This document shows, one piece after another, positions 54,124 through 61,436 of a stretch of 64,000 nucleotides of DNA. Source of the stretch: G963676655 sp963678305 (GTDB taxonomy: Bacteria > Verrucomicrobiota > Lentisphaeria > Victivallales > Victivallaceae); contig CAXXVV010000008.1 of NCBI GenBank assembly GCA_963678305.2, positions 99,458 through 163,457 on the forward strand. Reading direction: 5' to 3'. The notes under the pieces are model-generated. The model made no database searches. It was given only the letters and a program-made list of their open reading frames with translations, and had not been told where the DNA came from. Numbering within the stretch: position 1 is the stretch's first letter; each line of letters starts with the position of its first letter. Position numbers and translations under genes: made by a program.

Positions 54124-54330
54124 GATGTATTATAAATGAGTCATGCAAAATGCAAGTATTAACCACGAACAACACGAAAAGTCACGAAAAAGTTTTTCTT
54201 ATTTTTCAGCTTGAGCTGAAAATTTAAATACTTCTTCATGTTCTTCATGTGTTGCCTTCGCTAGCTCAGGCTCAGACTGCGCTAGTCATGGTGCAAATAA
54301 TAGTTCCGCATGAGTCAAGATGTATTATAA
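54124..54330. mobile_element. MITE-like element with flanking 12-bp direct repeats
   Basis: GATGTATTATAA occurs at 54124-54135 and 54319-54330. The roughly 181 bases between begin TGAGTCATGC and end GCATGAGTCA, terminal inverted repeats with 9 of 10 bases matching. The interior holds an ACCACGAAC-type AC-rich motif and a 9-bp hairpin (54203-54222). There is no coding frame. The layout is that of a small non-autonomous transposon with target duplication, but the 12-bp duplication and the one-base offset at the right end make this tentative. The 301-base gap holds nothing else. Confidence 0.4.
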
Positions 54331-54412
54331 TAGTAAAGGAAACTCTTAAATGCAAGATAAATAGAAATTTGTCATTAGTATTTATATTTAATCAACCAGG
54401 GAAAAAGGAAAA

Positions 54413-55120
54413 ATGAAAAAAAGAACAGGAATTTTCACGCTGATCGAACTCCTCGTCGTGATTGCGATAATCGCAATCCTCGCCTCCATGCTGTTGCCGG
54501 CCCTTAATCAGGCAAGGGCAAAAGCTCACCAGATTGCCTGTCTCAATAACCAGAAACAGATAGGTTCCTGCATGAATTTTTACAATAGCGATAATGACGA
54601 TTATTTCGTTCCTTATCGCGGACACGTTTATTCGACCGTCACCGGCTGGTGGGTAACTGGCTTCAAAACGGATTACAAGCTGTCCGAATCGGTTTTTCTC
54701 TGTCCTTCCGCGGCCCATAAGCATGCGTATTATGAAAACTTGAAAAAAACACAAAGCGCAGCTTATGCTAACGCATTTACCGATTATGGCTATAATTACC
54801 GGCATATCGGCAGCAGCTTAAAACCCACCGGAACCTATATCCCCGCAAAATTGTCGCAAGTAAAACAACCTAGCAAAATCATTTGCACCCTGGATGCGGG
54901 ACGAAAAAATATCAATTACACGGCTGGAGCCGCCATCGCCGCCGACTATGCCTCCGGTTATGAAGAAGCCGACGCCTTTACTCACGATAAAAAAATCGTC
55001 GTTAACTGGGTTGACGGACATACCAGCATGAAAACTATTTTTTATCCTGCTAATGTTTATACCGACAGTGACCTTGGGGTATCCATATACGGTAATTCCC
55101 TGTGGAACCGGAATAAGTAA
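54413..55120 (+). CDS. prepilin-like protein with H-X9-DG domain
   Basis: The 235-residue protein starts KKRTGIFTLIELLVVIAI, with a prepilin peptidase site and E at +5, then LPALNQARAKAHQIAC. FTHDKKIVVNWVDGH near the C-terminus gives exact H-X9-DG spacing. AAAGGA is close upstream. Here the pseudopilin follows, rather than precedes, the giant secreted protein, separated from it by the MITE-like element, so the gene may have become detached from the LacI operon. It ends 33 bases from the convergent M16 gene. Confidence 0.92.
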   Translation: MKKRTGIFTLIELLVVIAIIAILASMLLPALNQARAKAHQIACLNNQKQIGSCMNFYNSDNDDYFVPYRGHVYSTVTGWWVTGFKTDYKLSESVFLCPSAAHKHAYYENLKKTQSAAYANAFTDYGYNYRHIGSSLKPTGTYIPAKLSQVKQPSKIICTLDAGRKNINYTAGAAIAADYASGYEEADAFTHDKKIVVNWVDGHTSMKTIFYPANVYTDSDLGVSIYGNSLWNRNK

Positions 55121-55153
55121 GGACATTTATACCAGTTCCAATAGCAGTGCAAG

Positions 55154-56455
55154 TTATTTTTTAGGAGGATACACCAAAGCGGTTGAATAGCTTTCAGGAG
55201 CAAAATATTTTTTCGCGGCAAGAGCTAAATCCTGCTGGGTAACGGCGGCAAGCTTTTCCGCCAATAATTCCGGGTCGACCCGCAACTGTTTTCGCCGGCC
55301 GGTCGCCAGAGCGACACCATAGACATTCTTTGCCAGAACATGGTCCGGATACTTCTGCAGTCCCAGCGCAAAACCATACAACTGGCGGGTAATTGTTTTA
55401 TCCGCACTCGACAGTGGAGGCGCAAGCGTATCGGCCACGAACCGGCATAATTTTTTTTCAACCGCCGCAGCTTTTTGACCGGCCCCGACCGGTAAATGCA
55501 CCAACAATGTCTCAGGACGGTCAAGTACGGCATAAACTACCGGGAAAAACTGCTTTGGCGGCTTCAAAGCCTGAGAGTTCATTTGCAACCTGGCCGCGAG
55601 AATCAAAAACGCGGGAAAAAGTTTATCATTCACTTGCGGAGCTGCGACTGCCAGCGCCACATGTCCCTGCCGCGACAATGATTGAGAGGGCCATAGCGAT
55701 ATCGAACTTTGCGGCACTTCCGACCGGTAGTGCGCTGATGCAATTTTTCGCCCCGGAGCAATCTTCGTGAAGGTTTTAATAACCATTGCCATATCCTTGT
55801 CAACATCGATATCACCGGCAATGATCAAAGTGGCGTTAACCGGTTTGTAATAATCTTTCAACCGGTTTTTTATCTGTGCCAGTTCAATCGTCTTGATTTG
55901 TTCGATAAAGCCGCCTTTACGGGAACCGGGGCGATGCGGCACCCGCAATTTAACCGCCTGGTTCTGAGCCGCCAGCATCGGAATCCGTTCATACATGTTT
56001 TCAAGTTCAAAGTTCATCCGGGGAATTTCCCGCCGCAGATCACTCTGCTGCGGCTTCAGATCCCCTAATCGGGCCGCGGCTTCAGTCAGTTCAGTTTTGA
56101 GTCGCTTCTTGGGAAAGACTGCGGCAACAACGGTGTAATTCCGACCGGTTTGCGCATTCCATCCCATCGGGTATGCGGCCATGAATGCCTGAATACTCCG
56201 GGGAGAAAGATCTCCGGCGGCGGCAGTCACGTAAAGATGTTCTATTAAATGCCCCATCCCCGATTTTCCCGGCGGGTCCTGATCTTCTCCAATATCGAAG
56301 AGGGTTATCAGCGCGACTTTATCTGCACCGTCAATATGGCGCAAAATGACCGATAACCCGTTTGTCAGCTGAAATTGCACTTCCCCGGTTTTAGTCGGAC
56401 CGGGACAGCCGACCAGGATCAAAACGCACAAAATTAAAGCTGCCGGCTTTTTCAT
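55154..56455 (-). CDS. M16-family zinc peptidase-like lipoprotein
   Basis: The 433-residue protein has a lipoprotein signal (ALILCVLILVGC, lipobox LVG-C17) and the inverted zinc motif H69-L-I-E-H73 (GMGHLIEHLYV), with the further glutamate likely in the ELENMYERI stretch. One M16 pair of domains is present, as in the small bacterial M16B peptidases, which often need a partner subunit; no second M16 gene is adjacent. It overlaps the STAS gene by four bases, an unusual operon partner. Location: anchored outside the inner membrane or in the periplasm. Confidence 0.87.
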   Translation of the reverse strand: MKKPAALILCVLILVGCPGPTKTGEVQFQLTNGLSVILRHIDGADKVALITLFDIGEDQDPPGKSGMGHLIEHLYVTAAAGDLSPRSIQAFMAAYPMGWNAQTGRNYTVVAAVFPKKRLKTELTEAAARLGDLKPQQSDLRREIPRMNFELENMYERIPMLAAQNQAVKLRVPHRPGSRKGGFIEQIKTIELAQIKNRLKDYYKPVNATLIIAGDIDVDKDMAMVIKTFTKIAPGRKIASAHYRSEVPQSSISLWPSQSLSRQGHVALAVAAPQVNDKLFPAFLILAARLQMNSQALKPPKQFFPVVYAVLDRPETLLVHLPVGAGQKAAAVEKKLCRFVADTLAPPLSSADKTITRQLYGFALGLQKYPDHVLAKNVYGVALATGRRKQLRVDPELLAEKLAAVTQQDLALAAKKYFAPESYSTALVYPPKK

Positions 56456-56745
56456 TTTACATGCAGTAAATTATCAAGTCCGGCAATCATAAAGGTTTTT
56501 TTGATTACCGGGTCGACATTTTTGATAGCAAAAGCGCCTTGCGGCATGGTCTGGGCCGCCTCGATACAGACCCGCAGGAACGCTGAAGCGATATAATCCA
56601 CATCTTTCATGTCGAAAATCAGTTTTTCCGGCATCTGTTTAATCTGACTGCGTAGATCAGCCACCATATCCTGACACGCCAGCGTATCAAGTCGACCACT
56701 GAAATCACAAGTCGCGATTCCATCTTTTATGCTTACTTCATACAT
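56452..56745 (-). CDS. STAS-domain anti-sigma factor antagonist-like protein
   Basis: With the start at ATG 56745 (AGGAG seven bases upstream) the protein has 97 residues, the size of a single STAS domain. DGIATCDFSGRLDT and DMKDVDYIASAFLRVCIEA match the SpoIIAA/anti-anti-sigma pattern, with the serine of IASAF at the usual phosphorylation position. No kinase or sigma gene is next to it. It lies between an aldehyde dehydrogenase and an M16 peptidase in one operon, so its partner must be elsewhere. Confidence 0.88.
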   Translation of the reverse strand: MYEVSIKDGIATCDFSGRLDTLACQDMVADLRSQIKQMPEKLIFDMKDVDYIASAFLRVCIEAAQTMPQGAFAIKNVDPVIKKTFMIAGLDNLLHVK

Positions 56746-56756
56746 TACATTTCTCC

Positions 56757-58193
56757 TCAACTGTTTTTGTGATATTCTTTTTCAAGATCGGTTGAATCCA
56801 GAGATTCATCAAGATATTTAGTCACATCAACCTGCATGAACTTATTGTTGATCCGGCGTCGCGCCACCCGCTGAATATTCAGCAGATGCGACGCGGTAAC
56901 ATTGTCTGTGGTTATGTTTTTGCCGCCGCTGCCGCAGCCGAGAGTCATCGAAGGATGGAGCGTGTTGAAGATGCCGCCGACCGCACCCTGGGATGACGGG
57001 GTGTTCACAACGATACGTCCGGCATTCATTTGAGATGAGAAATGCATGATCTTCTTCTCGTCGTTCGAATATATACTGGCGGTATGTCCAATGCCGCCGT
57101 GATAATTCAGATCGATGCACTTATTGATCGCCGCATTGAAGTCATCCACTATATACATGGCAAGAACCGGGGCCAGAATCTCCGAAGACAACGGCTCATA
57201 ATGACCGACCGCTTCACGTTCCGCAATCAGCAGCACGGTATTATCCGGAACGCTGACGCCGCCTTTTTCCGCGATCTTCTTCGCGGGCTGTCCGACAATA
57301 TCCGCCTGCATCAGATGACGTTCCAAATCAAAGACAATCGGTTCGAGAATCTTGCATTCTTCGTCCGTCACAAAATAAGCACCCTGCCTGACGAACTCGG
57401 CCTTGACCGCTGCCGCTACCGCTTTTTCCACCACAACCGCCTGTTCACTGGCGCAAATGGTGCCGTTGTCAAAGGTCTTGGAATAGACGACCTGCGACAC
57501 CGCGAACGGGATATCCGCACTGGCCTCGATACAGACCGGCACGTTCCCCGCCCCTACCCCGATTGCCGGAGTACCGGAACTGTACGCGGCATGGACCAGG
57601 CTGCCGCCGCCGGTCGCCAGAATCAACGCCATATCGGGATGCGACATCAACCCGTGAGTTTGTTCGCGGGAAGATTCGGTTATCCATTGGATGCAATGTT
57701 CCGGCGCGTCTTCGGCCATCGCCGCGTTGTAACAGATTTTCGCGGCTTCTATGGAACATTCCAGAGCCCGGCGATGCGGGCTGACGATAATCGGGTTACG
57801 GGTTTTCAAGGCCAGCAGAATCTTGAAAATCACCGTGGAAGTCGGATTGGTCATCGGGGTAATCGCCAGAATCGGCCCGAGCGGCTGCGCTATTTCAACA
57901 ATACCTGACGCCTCGTCCTCGCTGATTACCCCAACCGTTTTCAGGTTTTTAATATCCTCGTAAACAAGCTGGGACGCAACGACATTTTTAATGACCTTGT
58001 GTTCCATCACCCCGAGCTGAGTTTCCTCAACCGCCATTTTCGCCAGCTTGACGCGATTGTTAAACGCAGCCTGATATACCGCTTTGACAATCCGGTCTGT
58101 GTGTTCCTGGTCGAGTTCGGCAAAGACTGCCGACGCCAGTTTCGCGTTACCGAGAAATTCATTAACCCGGTCAGCAACAGGATCATTATCCAT
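56757..58193 (-). CDS. acetylating aldehyde dehydrogenase (AdhE N-terminal-type)
   Basis: The 478-residue protein aligns with the aldehyde dehydrogenase half of AdhE: AITPMTNPTST, ATGGGSLVHAAYSSG, GAGNVP and NGTICASEQ with C247 as catalytic cysteine, almost the same position as Cys246 in E. coli AdhE. The iron alcohol dehydrogenase half is absent and the gene has a normal stop, so it is a stand-alone CoA-acylating enzyme interconverting acetaldehyde and acetyl-CoA. GGAGG lies five bases before the ATG. No microcompartment shell genes are nearby. It heads an operon with a STAS protein and an M16 peptidase. Confidence 0.9.
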   Translation of the reverse strand: MDNDPVADRVNEFLGNAKLASAVFAELDQEHTDRIVKAVYQAAFNNRVKLAKMAVEETQLGVMEHKVIKNVVASQLVYEDIKNLKTVGVISEDEASGIVEIAQPLGPILAITPMTNPTSTVIFKILLALKTRNPIIVSPHRRALECSIEAAKICYNAAMAEDAPEHCIQWITESSREQTHGLMSHPDMALILATGGGSLVHAAYSSGTPAIGVGAGNVPVCIEASADIPFAVSQVVYSKTFDNGTICASEQAVVVEKAVAAAVKAEFVRQGAYFVTDEECKILEPIVFDLERHLMQADIVGQPAKKIAEKGGVSVPDNTVLLIAEREAVGHYEPLSSEILAPVLAMYIVDDFNAAINKCIDLNYHGGIGHTASIYSNDEKKIMHFSSQMNAGRIVVNTPSSQGAVGGIFNTLHPSMTLGCGSGGKNITTDNVTASHLLNIQRVARRRINNKFMQVDVTKYLDESLDSTDLEKEYHKNS

Positions 58194-58284
58194 AATAACC
58201 TCCTTAAGCCTTATTTCATAAGATATCTTATTAATATCTTAATCATTGAATATATATGCTGAAGCAGGTTTCTGCAATATTAAT

Positions 58285-59769
58285 TCAGAGACTTGATAAA
58301 ATAACCGCGCTATTAGACCTGGCGTTTTCAATCTTGACTTTGCCGTCAGGCCAGATTATTTTGAGCTTGACCGGCCCTGAATAATTACCAAGTCCGAAAT
58401 GCAGACGAAGGTCATTCTGATTCCCGGCCCCGGTTCCGGCTTCAACCTGGCGGCTGTATTGTTTATCCCCGCAGGTAACGATGACTTTCGTCCCGATAGC
58501 CGAAGTATTCGGCGCCCGCCCTTTCAGGGTCACGTTCAGCCAGTTACCGGTTTTTTCCGAAACATTGCGATAAAGCCTGCCGCTGTTGATCAGGTCTATC
58601 CGGCCGTCATTGTCAAAATCGGCAAACGCGTTCTGATAGGAACGGGCTGACTTAATGGTCGTCAGCGGCGTAATATCCTTGAACTTCCAGCCGCCGAGAT
58701 TGTGAAACATCCGACCGGTGTCTCGCGGATAAACCGTTCCGTAAAAGAGATCGACCAGTCCGTCGTTGTCAACGTCGGCGGCAGCGGGAGACGCATAGGA
58801 CTCCTGCCACGGGATTTTAGCGCTCCGGCTCTTGTCGATAAAATGATATTTCGCGTCCGGACCGCCGTTTTTCAGAAACTGGGGACGATCCTGGTATTTC
58901 GGCGGATGCGAAAAGTTGCCGACAAACAGGTCGAAGTAAGTATCATTGTCAAAGTCGGCCCAGAGAGAACCGATGGTGTGACCGGAACTTCCGTACGGGA
59001 TCTTCAAACTGTTCTTGAATACAGTCTTCTTGCGCTCCGTTCCGGCACAACCATATTCCCGCGCCAGATCCTCGATCACCCAGTGTCCCCGGTTAACCCA
59101 CAGAAAATTGGGCATCAGACGATAATTGGAAACATAGACGTCCATCAGCCCGTCGTTGTTAAAATCGCACGCGGTCGCGCCGCGGCCCCGCATCAGCTTT
59201 TCGTCCGGCGCTTCCCATTGCTTGACCAGCGCACCTTTTTTATTGCGCAGGATGATATCGCGGAAGCCGATCTGTTTTTTCCAGATCTCATAGTTGGCCA
59301 CATAGACATCGACCCAGCCGTCATTATCCAGATCAACCGCGCAGGCGGCCTGGACCGCGGCGCTATTTTTATATACTTTGCCGGGCTTGAATTTGAAGTC
59401 GCCCTGACCGAGATACAGTCTTCCACCCTTTCCAATAAAATAAATATCCTTGATGCCGTTCCCGTCAAAGTCGGCAACGATTGCCGCCCCCCGCAGGGAC
59501 TCTATCCCGGATTCCGGAGTCACATCGACAAATTTTTCACCTTTAAGATTCTTCCATATCCGGCCGTTTGTAACCAGATCGACCCAGCCGTCGTCATTCA
59601 GATCGGCCCATGCCGCTTTTTTGTTGCCGACTTTTACCAGTCCCATCCCTTCCGTTACATCCGCAAATTTGATTTGCGCTTTAACCGGTGGCACCACACT
59701 GTCATCGGCGATACATGAGTTAATAAATACCGCGATGGCGACTACTGCTGAAAACCTTAACTTTTTCAT
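58285..59769 (-). CDS. FG-GAP/VCBS repeat lipoprotein with ASPIC/UnbV C-terminus
   Basis: The 494-residue protein has a signal ending INSC, a plausible lipobox. It contains repeated calcium-binding blades of the type DLDNDGWVDVYVANY, DFNNDGLMDVYVSNY and DVDNDGLVDLFYG, about seven in all, forming an FG-GAP beta-propeller. The C-terminus (TSAIGTKVIVTCGDKQYSRQ, then LHFGLGNYSGPVKLKIIWPDG) is the ASPIC/UnbV domain of CRTAC1-like proteins. It probably sits on the cell surface and binds ligands or surfaces. AGGAG precedes the ATG. It is monocistronic, 91 bases upstream of the dehydrogenase operon. Confidence 0.9.
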   Translation of the reverse strand: MKKLRFSAVVAIAVFINSCIADDSVVPPVKAQIKFADVTEGMGLVKVGNKKAAWADLNDDGWVDLVTNGRIWKNLKGEKFVDVTPESGIESLRGAAIVADFDGNGIKDIYFIGKGGRLYLGQGDFKFKPGKVYKNSAAVQAACAVDLDNDGWVDVYVANYEIWKKQIGFRDIILRNKKGALVKQWEAPDEKLMRGRGATACDFNNDGLMDVYVSNYRLMPNFLWVNRGHWVIEDLAREYGCAGTERKKTVFKNSLKIPYGSSGHTIGSLWADFDNDTYFDLFVGNFSHPPKYQDRPQFLKNGGPDAKYHFIDKSRSAKIPWQESYASPAAADVDNDGLVDLFYGTVYPRDTGRMFHNLGGWKFKDITPLTTIKSARSYQNAFADFDNDGRIDLINSGRLYRNVSEKTGNWLNVTLKGRAPNTSAIGTKVIVTCGDKQYSRQVEAGTGAGNQNDLRLHFGLGNYSGPVKLKIIWPDGKVKIENARSNSAVILSSL

Positions 59770-60095
59770 ATACTCCTGCTTTGGTTATTGCGTCAATGAC
59801 ATTTCTTGAAATTAGTAAACCAATATAAACGTTAATCTCAGGATTACAATATTACCTCTTGACAATCGCTATATGTAAAAATCCGGAAAAAATAAACGCA
59901 AGACCTTTGAAAATTCCCGTTGCCTGCTACGTTAATAATAAGCTGTTATGCATAAATAAGTTTTTGATCATAATTATCTATAACAAGATAACCGCAGTAT
60001 TTAAACATAAATCAAAGTCTGTGATGTTATAGAAAAATGAGCTGGACCGCTTTTGTATGCATGACCGCATACACAACAAAATTGGAGTACTGGTT
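59770..60095. other. divergent intergenic region
   Basis: This 326-base region lies between the leftward FG-GAP gene and the rightward FAD oxidoreductase and must hold both promoters. A TTGACA is present at 59859-59864, but no -10 box stands at proper spacing. No gene, palindrome or repeat is evident. Confidence 0.5.
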
Positions 60096-61430
60096 ATGTC
60101 TAAGATGGAATTCAAGACAGAGTTGAATGTTAATGACGAGTATGACGTCATCGTGGTCGGCGGCGGCCCTGCCGGTTGTTCGGCGGCCGCGGCGGCGGCG
60201 CGCGAAGGCGTCAAAACCCTGTTGATCGAGGCGACCGGAGCGCTTGGCGGCATGGGGACCGCCGGACTGGTCCCGGCCTGGTGTCCGTTTACCGACAAGG
60301 AAAGAATTATCTACGGCGGCATCGCGGAAAAGGTCCTCAAGCAATGCATCGCAGGAATGCCGCATGTGGCCGAAGATCGTTTTGACTGGACCCCGATCGA
60401 TCCGGAACTGCTTAAACGGATCTATGACGAACTGGTTACCGGTAACGGCGCGGAAATCATCTTCAACACCCAACTTGCCGCCGTCAATATGGCGGACAGA
60501 AAAATAGACTCGATCATCGTCTCCAATAAAGCCGGCCTGAGCGCATACAAGGCGTCTGTTTACATCGACTGTACCGGCGATGGCGATATGGCCGCGTGGG
60601 GGGGAGCCGAATACGAAAAAGGCGATGAAGAGGGCAGCCTCCAGCTTGCCACTTTGTGCTTCGCCCTGGCCAACGTCGATTATTACGCTTTTACAACCGA
60701 ACCGTCGCTGCACCCGGCCAACAAGGAAAGCAAAATATATAAGATCGTCAAATCAGGTAAATATCCGCTGATTCCCGACTATCACTGCTGTCAGACAACT
60801 ATCGGCCCCGGAGTCGTCGGGTTTAACGCCGGACACATCTGGGACGTCGATAATACCGATCCGGTCAGCGTCTCAAAAGCGCTGATTACCGGGCGAAAAA
60901 TGGCGCACCAGTTCCAACTCGCGCTGGCGGAATACGCGCCTAAAGCATTCGGCAACGCGTTTCTGGTCACCACCGGAGCGTTAATGGGTATCCGGGAAAC
61001 CCGCAGAATAATCGGCGATTATTATCTGACCGCCGACGAACTTATGAATTTTGCGTCTTTCGAGGATGAAATTTGCCGCAACGCGTATTATATAGATGTC
61101 CACCGGTCGAAAAAAACAACGGAAAACGAGCAGCAAAAAACTTTCGGCTTCCGTTTTCCGCCCGGTAAAAGCCACGGCATCCCGTTTCGCTGCCTGATAC
61201 CGAAAGGGCTCGATAACATCCTGATGGCGGGGCGCTCGATATCCACCGATCGGCCGACCCAGGGCAGCACCAGGGTTATGCCGGTATGTCTGGCGATGGG
61301 CGAAGCCGCCGGGGTCGCCGCCGGCATGGCCGCCAGTTCCTACACCCCGGAAGTACGTGCTGTCGACACCGCGCAACTGAGAGATAAGTTGATCAGTTAT
61401 GACGCTTATCTGCCGCCGGTCGAAAAATAA
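60096..61430 (+). CDS. FAD-dependent oxidoreductase (PF12831-type)
   Basis: The start at ATG 60096 (GGAG eight bases upstream) gives 444 residues. DVIVVGGGPAGCSAAAAAAR, ALGGMGTAGLVPAWCPF, IDCTGDGDMAAWGGA and MAGRSISTDRPTQGSTRVMP follow the same order as in the protein encoded at 10216, so the two are paralogues. It ends six bases from the convergent heparinase-family gene. These enzymes probably oxidise a sugar derivative, but the reaction is unknown. Confidence 0.88.
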   Translation: MSKMEFKTELNVNDEYDVIVVGGGPAGCSAAAAAAREGVKTLLIEATGALGGMGTAGLVPAWCPFTDKERIIYGGIAEKVLKQCIAGMPHVAEDRFDWTPIDPELLKRIYDELVTGNGAEIIFNTQLAAVNMADRKIDSIIVSNKAGLSAYKASVYIDCTGDGDMAAWGGAEYEKGDEEGSLQLATLCFALANVDYYAFTTEPSLHPANKESKIYKIVKSGKYPLIPDYHCCQTTIGPGVVGFNAGHIWDVDNTDPVSVSKALITGRKMAHQFQLALAEYAPKAFGNAFLVTTGALMGIRETRRIIGDYYLTADELMNFASFEDEICRNAYYIDVHRSKKTTENEQQKTFGFRFPPGKSHGIPFRCLIPKGLDNILMAGRSISTDRPTQGSTRVMPVCLAMGEAAGVAAGMAASSYTPEVRAVDTAQLRDKLISYDAYLPPVEK

Positions 61431-61436
61431 GCAAAT

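Noticed and set aside
57042..57908. 288-residue open frame antisense to the aldehyde dehydrogenase
   Set aside because: The sense product has all catalytic motifs; the antisense product is arginine/histidine-rich with no recognisable domain.
58702..59718. 338-residue open frame antisense to the FG-GAP gene
   Set aside because: The sense strand encodes a complete FG-GAP/ASPIC protein with signal peptide; the antisense frame is a shadow caused by the repeated Asp/Gly codons.
60027..60713. 228-residue open frame antisense to the second FAD oxidoreductase
   Set aside because: Similar antisense frames also lie opposite the first FAD oxidoreductase, showing they mirror the conserved sense codons.
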